A stretch of DNA of 64,000 nt from Nonlabens xiamenensis (GTDB lineage Bacteria; Bacteroidota; Bacteroidia; Flavobacteriales; Flavobacteriaceae), in the NCBI RefSeq assembly GCF_003865345.1, contig NZ_RMVE01000002.1:496001-560000 (forward strand). The letters are read 5' to 3'. The position numbers and the translations under genes were made by a program. A model generated the notes under the pieces. That model was given only the letters and a program-made list of their open reading frames with translations. It searched no databases and was not told the origin of the DNA. This document shows positions 56,081 through 63,022 of this stretch, piece by piece (position 1 is the stretch's first letter; each line of letters opens with the position of its first letter).

Positions 56081-56860
56081 ATGGCAAAAAAGACCGAGGC
56101 GACTGTAGAAGAAAAGTTAAGAGAACTTTACAACCTACAACTAATCGATTCCCGTATTGACGAGATACGCAATGTGCGTGGTGAATTACCTCTGGAAGTT
56201 CAGGATCTTGAAGATGAAGTGGAAGGATTGAAAACTCGTTTGGCAAAGCTGGATGGACATGTAGATGAACTCAATGAGAACATCAAGTCCAAAAAGAATT
56301 TGATTGAAGAAGCCAAAGCCCTCATCACCAAGTACTCTGAGCAACAGAAAAACGTACGAAACAACCGAGAGTTCAATTCTCTTTCTAAGGAAATAGAATT
56401 TCAGGAGTTGGAAATGGAATTGGCTGAAAAGCACATTAGAGAATTCAAGGCACAGATCGAGCAACAGAATGAAGTGATCGATCAAAGCAAAGAGCGCCTG
56501 AATGAGCGTGAAGAGCATTTGAAGCACAAAAAGGCTGAACTCTCAGAGATTCTTAAGGAGACCGAAAAAGAAGAGCAGGCCTTGCTCAAAATGAGTCAGG
56601 ACCATGCCCAAAGTATTGAAGATCGTTTAATCAAAGCATACACCCGTATCAGAACAAGCGTTAAAAACGGACTTGCTGTGGTGCCCATCGAGCGTGGAGC
56701 ATCTGGAGGATCTTATTTTACGATTCCCCCACAGGTTCAGGTAGAAATTGCCAGCCGTAAGAAAATCATCACCGATGAGCATTCTGGGCGTATTCTAGTT
56801 GATGCTGCCTTGGCCGAGGAACAGGTGGAAGAAATGGAAAAGACGTTTGCCAAACTATAG
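56081..56860 (+). CDS. Coiled-coil protein of the C4-type zinc-ribbon family, without zinc ligands
   Basis: 259 aa. A long coiled coil (residues ~10-180, e.g. LEDEVEGLKTRLAKLDGHVDEL) is followed by the family's C-terminal region GASGGSYFTIPPQVQVEIASRKKIITDEHSGRILVD. In zinc-ribbon members this region carries four cysteines; none is present here. The gene regularly follows nif3 in this phylum. Role unknown, possibly RNA- or nucleic-acid related. Confidence 0.82.
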   Translation: MAKKTEATVEEKLRELYNLQLIDSRIDEIRNVRGELPLEVQDLEDEVEGLKTRLAKLDGHVDELNENIKSKKNLIEEAKALITKYSEQQKNVRNNREFNSLSKEIEFQELEMELAEKHIREFKAQIEQQNEVIDQSKERLNEREEHLKHKKAELSEILKETEKEEQALLKMSQDHAQSIEDRLIKAYTRIRTSVKNGLAVVPIERGASGGSYFTIPPQVQVEIASRKKIITDEHSGRILVDAALAEEQVEEMEKTFAKL

Positions 56861-56884
56861 TAGTATCAGGTACTTACCCTATTT

Positions 56885-56923
56885 AAAAACCCTTTAACCT
56901 TTCGGTCTAAAGGGTTTTTATTT
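56885..56923 (+). terminator. Terminator after the Nif3/coiled-coil genes
   Basis: Stem AAAAACCCTTTA (56885-56896) with TAAAGGGTTTTT (56908-56919), inner ACC/GGT pairs, and a T-rich tail. Nearly symmetrical, but only plus-strand genes end here. Confidence 0.85.
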
Positions 56924-56984
56924 AACGATGCTTTAATACTGCACTGGCACAAGCATTGATAGTTTTGTTAAAAATACCCTATAA

Positions 56985-57659
56985 ATGAAGACCTTATCCT
57001 TACTCCTATTAATGATCATTGCAAGCACTTGCGATACTAAAAGTGCTGAAAAAGATCAAGCATCAAATTCTACCTCAGAGACCCAGTCCACGCAAGCGCC
57101 TGTTGAAGTGCCTAGTCAAGACGGTTTAGAACGCGCCTATTTTGCCAGTGGCTGCTTTTGGTGTGTAGAAGAAATTTATGAATCTGTAAAGGGTGTTGAA
57201 GAAGCTATCTCTGGATACTCAGGTGGTCATACTAAAAACCCAACTTATGAGCAGAGCAACACTGGTAGAACAGGGCATGCTGAGGCCAACGAAATAATTT
57301 ATTATCCATCAGTAGTTGACTTCAAGACTTTGGTGGATGTTTATTTTGCCTCACAAAACATCGAGCAGGTAAATGGACAGGGACCTGATCGAGGCTCTCA
57401 ATACCGCAGTATTATTTTCTATCAAAATGATCAGCAGAAAAAAATCATCGAAGACAAAATTGCTATGCTGGAAAAAGACGGATTGAATGTAGCTGCTGAG
57501 GTTAAGCCGTTCGAAAAATTTTGGAAAGCTGAAGATTATCATCAGGACTACGCCAAAAAGCACCCTGATAATGGCTATATCCAGAATGTATCAATACCTA
57601 GATTTAAAAAGTTTGCTGCTAAGATGCCAGAGGTTATCCGAGAAGATGCCATGCACTAA
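56985..57659 (+). CDS. msrA: Peptide methionine sulfoxide reductase MsrA, exported form
   Basis: 224 aa. Active-site GCFWCVEEIYESVKGVEEAISGYSGG and EVNGQGPDRGSQYRSIIF-like region are intact. The N-terminus (MKTLSLLLLMIIASTCDTKS) looks like a lipoprotein signal, though threonine just before the cysteine is unusual for a lipobox. A polar linker of about 30 residues follows. Likely repairs oxidised envelope proteins. A -7-like TAGTTTTG lies at 56960-56967. Confidence 0.92.
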   Translation: MKTLSLLLLMIIASTCDTKSAEKDQASNSTSETQSTQAPVEVPSQDGLERAYFASGCFWCVEEIYESVKGVEEAISGYSGGHTKNPTYEQSNTGRTGHAEANEIIYYPSVVDFKTLVDVYFASQNIEQVNGQGPDRGSQYRSIIFYQNDQQKKIIEDKIAMLEKDGLNVAAEVKPFEKFWKAEDYHQDYAKKHPDNGYIQNVSIPRFKKFAAKMPEVIREDAMH

Positions 57660-58921
57660 TCAAATCCGCCAAAATAGTACGCGACATAAACCAAAGAGAG
57701 TAGGCTTAGTACGACAATCCCCACGACGCTGAGTAGTTTCATCCATAGCTTTGGTTGAGCAGCTGCTGGAAAATCTTTACGGGTGACCAAAATATAGTTG
57801 AGCACGGCCACCACAGGAGCAAAAAGGAAAGATAAAATTGTTGCAATGTCCACGATCAACAAAAAACCTTTGGGTTGGTCTTTTAATAACCAACACAACA
57901 AAAATGCACCCAGGGCAGTCATAAGTAAAGCAGACAGGTAAAATCGATCTCCAAGGGAATTACCATTTCTGAAGGCTACTTCCCAACTTCGTTGAAAGGC
58001 TCTGGAATAGCCGTCCAATACCCCAATACTGGTACCAAACATGATACAAAAAGCCGCTACTGCAATGAGGTAATACGACCAAGCTCCCATGGATTCAGTG
58101 AATAAGGAGATGACCTGGTTGGCAAAACCACCACTCCCTCCCATCACTGGTATCGAGGTTCCATAAACCAAGTACGCACCCAACGTCAAAAACATCACCG
58201 CAAGTGCCGCACTGATCCAATAGCCCAGACTAAATTCTCTTACAGCTTCCTTGACTGTAGAATGATAGCCAGATGTTTTTCGTTTTTCTAGTGTCCACAA
58301 ACTATTCCAGGTGCTGAGATCAACCGCGGTAGGCATCCAACCCATCAACGCTATGGCAAAAGGAATCGTGGATACCACCCAAAGCGATGGCTCTTCAAAA
58401 CCAGGCTCGATAGATACTGGCCCTTTCCACAACACCATCAAAAAGGCTATTGCAGTACAGCCAATCATAACCAAACCAACCACCTTAATCACTTGGTCCA
58501 ATGCTTTAAACCTTCCAAAGGCAAGAATTAAAAAGCAGATCATGACGGTAAGTACTAAGGGTAACCAAGAGAGGTCGGTCCATTGCTTGAATCTAAACAA
58601 TTCTTCCATAAAAACTGCGGTAACTTGAAATACAGCAGCACTGACAAAGAATAAACTGATCAGCATGACCAAAAAATAAGCGGCAATTGCCCATATACCT
58701 AACTTACGATAGCCGTCTATTAAACTCTTCCCGGTAGCGGCAGCGTAGCGGGTACCATATTCAAAAAATGGAAATTTGAGCAGGTTGATCAGGATAATTG
58801 GCATCAAAAAGCCAAAACCATACATCATTCCAGCGCGGGTACTTTGCACTAAATGACTTACCCCTATGGCTGTACTGGCGAAAATAAGCCCAGGACCCAA
58901 GACCTTATAAAATCCTTTCAT
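57656..58921 (-). CDS. Nramp-related transporter lacking the canonical metal-site motifs
   Basis: 421 aa, about eleven membrane helices. The overall Nramp pattern is clear (GPGLIFASTAIGVSHLVQSTRAG in helix 1, AATGKSLIDGYRKLG after helix 2). The DPGN motif that binds metal in helix 1 is replaced by GVSH, and the MPH motif of helix 6 by ALMGWMPTAVD. The substrate is thus uncertain: divalent metal is not assured. Overlaps msrA by four nt; divergent from asnB. Confidence 0.8.
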   Translation of the reverse strand: MKGFYKVLGPGLIFASTAIGVSHLVQSTRAGMMYGFGFLMPIILINLLKFPFFEYGTRYAAATGKSLIDGYRKLGIWAIAAYFLVMLISLFFVSAAVFQVTAVFMEELFRFKQWTDLSWLPLVLTVMICFLILAFGRFKALDQVIKVVGLVMIGCTAIAFLMVLWKGPVSIEPGFEEPSLWVVSTIPFAIALMGWMPTAVDLSTWNSLWTLEKRKTSGYHSTVKEAVREFSLGYWISAALAVMFLTLGAYLVYGTSIPVMGGSGGFANQVISLFTESMGAWSYYLIAVAAFCIMFGTSIGVLDGYSRAFQRSWEVAFRNGNSLGDRFYLSALLMTALGAFLLCWLLKDQPKGFLLIVDIATILSFLFAPVVAVLNYILVTRKDFPAAAQPKLWMKLLSVVGIVVLSLLSLVYVAYYFGGFD

Positions 58922-58925
58922 ATCA

Positions 58926-58956
58926 ACAATATACTACAGTCCGCTGAGTCGCCAAA
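58926..58956 (-). promoter_or_regulatory. Promoter of the Nramp-related gene
   Basis: Minus strand: TTTG (58956-58953), 19 nt, TATATTGT (58933-58926), TGAT, ATG. Good -33 and spacing; -7 is 6 of 8 or better. Start codon at about +1. Confidence 0.5.
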
Positions 58957-59144
58957 AAACTTGGTCTTAACTAAAAATGACAATTATTTATAGATTAGAC
59001 GAAAACTGGTCTAAAAATGTAGTTCAGATGTTGAGTTACCACTGTTCAGTGGTATTCCTACAAGTGAAGCCAAGTAAGTATAATTTTAATTTTTTTTAAT
59101 TAATTATTTTTTTATCGAAGCTTATTTATATATTTACCTCAGTT

Positions 59145-59201
59145 ATGACAACCAACAATAATTTCGGATTCAATAATAATTCTTTGCCCAAGGTGAAGTA
59201 G
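59145..59201 (+). CDS. asnB leader peptide (Asn-rich, 18 aa)
   Basis: ATG 59145 to TAG 59199-59201 encodes MTTNNNFGFNNNSLPKVK: six asparagines in two runs of three (codons 4-6 and 10-12). It ends 68 nt before asnB and just before a terminator. Its composition matches the amino acid made by the enzyme downstream, the classic sign of an attenuation leader. Translation itself is not shown. Confidence 0.8.
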   Translation: MTTNNNFGFNNNSLPKVK

Positions 59202-59256
59202 GATCTGATATATAAACTAACTCAAGGCCTACTTTCACGAGTAGGCCTTTTTTATT
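59193..59256 (+). promoter_or_regulatory. asnB transcription attenuator
   Basis: Terminator: AAGGCCTAC (59224-59232), loop, GTAGGCCTT (59241-59249), then T-rich. Competing antiterminator: GTGAAGTAGG (59193-59202), which includes the leader stop codon, pairs with CCTACTTTCAC (59228-59238) over 10 bp with one bulged T. A ribosome stalled on Asn codons leaves the first strand free and allows read-through; one that reaches the stop covers it and lets the terminator form. Confidence 0.8.
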
Positions 59257-59269
59257 TAAAACTTTTATT

Positions 59270-60931
59270 ATGTGTGGAATCGTAGGAATGTTCAACTTAA
59301 AGAAGGACAGTCAGGAACAAAGAGAAAGCGTACTGGAACTCTCAAAAAAATTAAGACACAGAGGACCTGATTGGTCGGGAATCTACTGTGGTGAAAACGC
59401 TATACTCGCTCACGAAAGATTGACCATCGTCGATCCCCAATCTGGTGGACAACCATTATACAGTCCTGACGGTAAAATTGTTTTGGCCGTAAATGGAGAG
59501 ATCTATAACCACCAGGACATAAGAGCAAAATACCCAAACTACCAATTTAAAACCAAGTCGGATTGTGAAGTCATTTTGGCACTTTATGAAGACAAAGGCG
59601 TCGATTTTCTGGATGACTTGACTGGTATGTATGGATTCGCATTGTATGACAGTACCAAAGATATATTCTTGTGCGCTCGCGATCACCAAGGAATTATCCC
59701 TTTATATTACGGGACGGATGAAATGGGACAATTCTATGTAGCTAGCGAACTCAAAGCACTGGAAGGAACCTGTAATGATATAGCACCTTTCCCTCCTGGA
59801 CACTATTACTATAGTGTGGATGCCGATTTTACCCCATGGTTTGACAGGGATTGGAAGGACTATGCTGCAGTACGTGAAAACAGTAGTTCAGTAGAAGAAC
59901 TTAGAAAAGCTATGGAAGATTCGGTGCACAGACACCTGATGAGTGATGTACCTTATGGTGTTTTGTTGTCTGGGGGATTGGACAGCTCAATCGTGAGCGC
60001 AGTCGCCAAAAAATACGCGGCCAGAAGAATTGAATCCGGCGATTATGCCGAAGCCTGGTGGCCACAGCTGCATTCTTTTGCTATTGGACTGGAAGGCAGC
60101 CCGGATTTGGATGCTGCTCAAAAGGTAGCAGATCATATTGGCACTGTGCATCACAGTGTAAATTTTACGATTCAAGAAGGCCTGGATGCTATAAAGGATG
60201 TCATCTACTATTTAGAAACTTATGATGTGACCACTGTACGCGCTTCTACCCCTATGTATTTACTGGCCAGAGTAATCAAATCTATGGGAATCAAAATGGT
60301 GCTTTCAGGTGAGGGTAGTGACGAGATATTCGGTGGTTATTTGTATTTCCACAAAGCCCCCACTGCCGAAGAATTTCACAAAGAGACCGTAAGAAAATTG
60401 GAAAGTCTCCACCTTTATGATAACCTAAGGGCCAACAAATCTTTGGCGGCATGGGGAATCGAGGGAAGAGTGCCTTTCCTGGACAAGGAATTTATGGACA
60501 TTGCCATGCGACTCAACCCTAAAGATAAAATGTGTGGCAACGGTAAAATGGAGAAACATATTCTAAGAGAAGCTTTTGAAGACTATCTGCCTAAAAGTGT
60601 AGCCTGGAGGCAGAAAGAGCAATTTAGCGATGGCGTAGGATACAATTGGATCGACACTTTAAAGGAAGTAGTAGAAAAAGAAGTAACAGACGAAATGATG
60701 GAAGCAGCCTCCTTTAAGTTTAAAATCAATCCACCGCAAAGCAAGGAAGAATATTATTACCGCAGTATTTTTTCTCAGCACTTCCCCAGCGACGCAGCGG
60801 CCAGTTGCGTACCTTCGGTTAAGTCGGTAGCTTGTTCGACACCGATTGCCCTGGAATGGGATGAGGCCTTTAAAAATATGAATGATCCGTCTGGGAGAGC
60901 GGTCAGTGGTGTACACGATGATGGATATTAA
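59270..60931 (+). CDS. asnB: Asparagine synthase (glutamine-hydrolysing)
   Basis: 553 aa. Class II glutaminase with nucleophile Cys2 (MCGIVGMF), followed by the synthetase domain with the ATP loop LLSGGLDSSIVSAVAKKYA and LSGEGSDEIFGGYLYFHKAP. Full AsnB length. Makes asparagine from aspartate, glutamine and ATP. Control is by the attenuator directly upstream. ATG follows the terminator tail by 13 nt. Confidence 0.96.
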   Translation: MCGIVGMFNLKKDSQEQRESVLELSKKLRHRGPDWSGIYCGENAILAHERLTIVDPQSGGQPLYSPDGKIVLAVNGEIYNHQDIRAKYPNYQFKTKSDCEVILALYEDKGVDFLDDLTGMYGFALYDSTKDIFLCARDHQGIIPLYYGTDEMGQFYVASELKALEGTCNDIAPFPPGHYYYSVDADFTPWFDRDWKDYAAVRENSSSVEELRKAMEDSVHRHLMSDVPYGVLLSGGLDSSIVSAVAKKYAARRIESGDYAEAWWPQLHSFAIGLEGSPDLDAAQKVADHIGTVHHSVNFTIQEGLDAIKDVIYYLETYDVTTVRASTPMYLLARVIKSMGIKMVLSGEGSDEIFGGYLYFHKAPTAEEFHKETVRKLESLHLYDNLRANKSLAAWGIEGRVPFLDKEFMDIAMRLNPKDKMCGNGKMEKHILREAFEDYLPKSVAWRQKEQFSDGVGYNWIDTLKEVVEKEVTDEMMEAASFKFKINPPQSKEEYYYRSIFSQHFPSDAAASCVPSVKSVACSTPIALEWDEAFKNMNDPSGRAVSGVHDDGY

Positions 60932-60946
60932 AAAAAACCTTATTTC

Positions 60947-60977
60947 TTGCCAGTTTAAACTGCGGTAACTACTTTTA
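60947..60977 (+). promoter_or_regulatory. Promoter of the trp operon
   Basis: TTG (60947-60949), 20 nt, TACTTTTA (60970-60977), then CAGTA and the leader ATG. One base off in the -7 box. It lies right after the asnB stop, so trp has its own promoter. Confidence 0.5.
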
Positions 60978-60982
60978 CAGTA

Positions 60983-61039
60983 ATGAAAAGAACAACACAA
61001 CATACTTGGTGGTGGAATAATACAGCTCAAAAGCCGTAA
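60983..61039 (+). CDS. trp leader peptide (three consecutive Trp codons, 18 aa)
   Basis: ATG 60983 to TAA 61037-61039 encodes MKRTTQHTWWWNNTAQKP. Tryptophans are codons 9-11 (61007-61015). Placed between a promoter-like pair and a terminator upstream of trpE, it is a classic trp leader. Confidence 0.88.
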   Translation: MKRTTQHTWWWNNTAQKP

Positions 61040-61100
61040 AGTTGCCCCTATGTTGAAATCATAAAAAAGGTCTACTTCACGGTAGACCTTTTTGTTTTTA
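61034..61100 (+). promoter_or_regulatory. trp operon attenuator
   Basis: Terminator: AAAGGTCTAC (61066-61075), loop TTCACG, GTAGACCTTT (61082-61091), T-rich tail. Competing pairing: CCGTAAAGT (61034-61042), spanning the leader stop, with ACTTCACGG (61074-61082), 8 of 9 pairs. A further hairpin CAACATA (60998-61004) with TATGTTG (61049-61055) would enclose the Trp codons. Stalling at Trp would favour the antiterminator. Confidence 0.78.
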
Positions 61101-61112
61101 GCCTATTTAAAC

Positions 61113-62540
61113 ATGACAACAACAAAACATAAATACCATCCAAAGAGTGAGCATCGGGTCATACTGGCCGATACGCTTACACCGGTGGCAATCTATATGA
61201 GGCTAAGGGACAAATACCCCAATAGCATACTCCTGGAAAGTAATGAATACGGACAGCGCAGCAATAGTTATTCTTTTATTTGTTGCAATCCAGTAGCAAA
61301 TTTTGAGGTCAACTATGAGGAACTAACCCGGGAATATCCCGACGGAACCAGCGATGTATCAGATTTCTCCAGAGGAATGAACTTGGCTGATGAACTCCAG
61401 GCTTTTAAAGACAGGTTTAAACCTTCTGAGTCCAATTTCCCGTTTCCAACCAATGGAATGTTTGGGTATTTAGGCTATGACGCCGTACAGTTATTTGAGG
61501 ATTTAGCATTGCGCTTTCGCGAAAGCGAAACAACAAAACAGTCTACCCCACCCATACCACTAGCCCATTATCAGGTCTTTCAAAACGTGATAGTTTTTGA
61601 CCATTATTACAACCAACTTTATGTTTTTGACCACGTCTATGGAGTGCAACACCCAAAACTGGAAGAGCTCATGGCAGTTATCAATCACAGGGATGTTGCC
61701 CAATACGGTTTCCAAATTCAGGAAGAGGAAAGTTCTGAGATGACTGATGAAGAGTTTAAGGAAATGGTTCAAAAAGGAAAAGAGCATTGTAAGCGTGGTG
61801 ACGTTTTTCAGATCGTGCTCTCTAGGAGATTTGAACAGGAATACAGAGGTGATGATTTTAATGTATATCGCCAATTACGAGCAATCAATCCCAGTCCGTA
61901 CCTGTTTTATTTTGATTACGGCAATTTCAGGATATTTGGATCTTCTCCAGAAGCCCAATTATTGATACAGGGAGATCAAGCCAGCATTCAACCGATCGCA
62001 GGTACCTACAAGAGATCGGGAGATGACACCGCAGATCTAGCAGCAGCAGAACGTTTAAAACAGGATCCCAAAGAAACGGCTGAACACGTCATGTTGGTAG
62101 ACCTGGCAAGAAATGATCTGAGCAGACATGCCAGAGAAGTAAAAGTCCAGGACTATCAAAACATTCATTTTTATTCTCATGTGATCCATATGGTGAGCAA
62201 AGTAACGGGAAGTATAGACGAAAATGATAAAATTCAATTGATAGGTGATACCTTCCCTGCGGGCACCTTGAGTGGAGCTCCAAAGTTCAGGGCAATGCAA
62301 CTTATAGATTCTTATGAGCGATCAGCAAGAGAATTTTACGGTGGTGCAATAGGCTATCTAGGATTTGACGGAAATTTCAATCACGCCATAATTATTCGCA
62401 GCATCCTGTCCAGAAACAACAAGTTGTACTTTAGAGCTGGTGCGGGAGTGGTGGTTGAAAGCGATCTGGAAAGTGAAACCCAAGAAGTATACAACAAAAC
62501 CAATGCCCTTAGAAAGGCAATACAAAAAGCAAATCAATGA
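61113..62540 (+). CDS. trpE: Anthranilate synthase component I
   Basis: 475 aa from ATG 61113 (MTTTKHKYHPKSEHRVI); the TTG further up lies in the terminator. ILLESNEYG near residue 40 is the LLES tryptophan feedback site. Chorismate-binding domain: PSPYLFYFDYG, GTYKRSGDD, VDLARNDLSRHA, GTLSGAPKFRAMQLID. Works with TrpG. The palindrome at 61512-61527 encodes LALRFRESETT in a variable loop before PPIPLAHYQVF. Confidence 0.96.
   Translation: MTTTKHKYHPKSEHRVILADTLTPVAIYMRLRDKYPNSILLESNEYGQRSNSYSFICCNPVANFEVNYEELTREYPDGTSDVSDFSRGMNLADELQAFKDRFKPSESNFPFPTNGMFGYLGYDAVQLFEDLALRFRESETTKQSTPPIPLAHYQVFQNVIVFDHYYNQLYVFDHVYGVQHPKLEELMAVINHRDVAQYGFQIQEEESSEMTDEEFKEMVQKGKEHCKRGDVFQIVLSRRFEQEYRGDDFNVYRQLRAINPSPYLFYFDYGNFRIFGSSPEAQLLIQGDQASIQPIAGTYKRSGDDTADLAAAERLKQDPKETAEHVMLVDLARNDLSRHAREVKVQDYQNIHFYSHVIHMVSKVTGSIDENDKIQLIGDTFPAGTLSGAPKFRAMQLIDSYERSAREFYGGAIGYLGFDGNFNHAIIIRSILSRNNKLYFRAGAGVVVESDLESETQEVYNKTNALRKAIQKANQ
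61512..61527. repeat. Dispersed palindrome copy (in trpE)
   Basis: CGCTTTCGCGAAAGCG in the frame giving R-F-R-E-S. Confidence 0.9.
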
Positions 62541-63022
62541 ATATGAATATCAAGCCCCTTTTTCTACTCATGATCGTTTGCATGAGTCTTCTACTTTCTT
62601 GTAAGAATGACAAAACAATCATTTATGAGTCCTATCCAAATGAGTCCAACTCAATAATGATTACCCGATCAGAAGAGTTTAAAGACAATAAGTTTAAAAC
62701 TGCCGACTATTTAACTAGTGATGAGGTGTACAATGCCATGATTTTTGAATATAACGTTGGCTCTACCATACAGGCTACGGATAAGTATATGCTCAAACCT
62801 ATGCTGAAACAATATATTGTAGATGATAAGTCGGTTATGGAATTGGAGTTAAGAACCTATACCTTTTCCCTGGACCTTATCGACAAAGTAACGCTCTCAA
62901 AATCAAGAAATCCAAAGATATCAGGAAAATTATTTTCCAACTTTGAGGTACAGATTCAGCAGGAAGATGAGGTAACCCTATACCGATTGGATGAAGAAGG
63001 CTATTTTAAGAAGAGCTCATGA
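62537..63022 (+). CDS. Unknown lipoprotein inside the trp operon
   Basis: 161 aa. Lipobox LLLSC at about residues 18-22, followed by KNDKTIIYESYP; the mature part is polar with beta-strand-like stretches (MELELRTYTFSLDLIDKVTL, NFEVQIQQEDEVTLYRLD). I recognise no family. Its ATG overlaps the trpE stop and its own stop overlaps the trpG ATG, four nt each, so it is locked into the operon. No obvious link to tryptophan synthesis. Confidence 0.7.
   Translation: MNMNIKPLFLLMIVCMSLLLSCKNDKTIIYESYPNESNSIMITRSEEFKDNKFKTADYLTSDEVYNAMIFEYNVGSTIQATDKYMLKPMLKQYIVDDKSVMELELRTYTFSLDLIDKVTLSKSRNPKISGKLFSNFEVQIQQEDEVTLYRLDEEGYFKKSS

Larger units (their letters stand above)
58922..59269. other. 348-nt control region between the Nramp-related gene and asnB
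   Basis: Holds the leftward promoter (58926-58956), two inverted repeats TTAGAC-N8-GTCTAA (58995-59014) and TACCACT-GTTC-AGTGGTA (59037-59054) that could be operators, an AT-rich tract, the asn leader ORF (59145-59201) and its terminator. A weak -7-like TATATTTA lies at 59129-59136. Confidence 0.6.
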
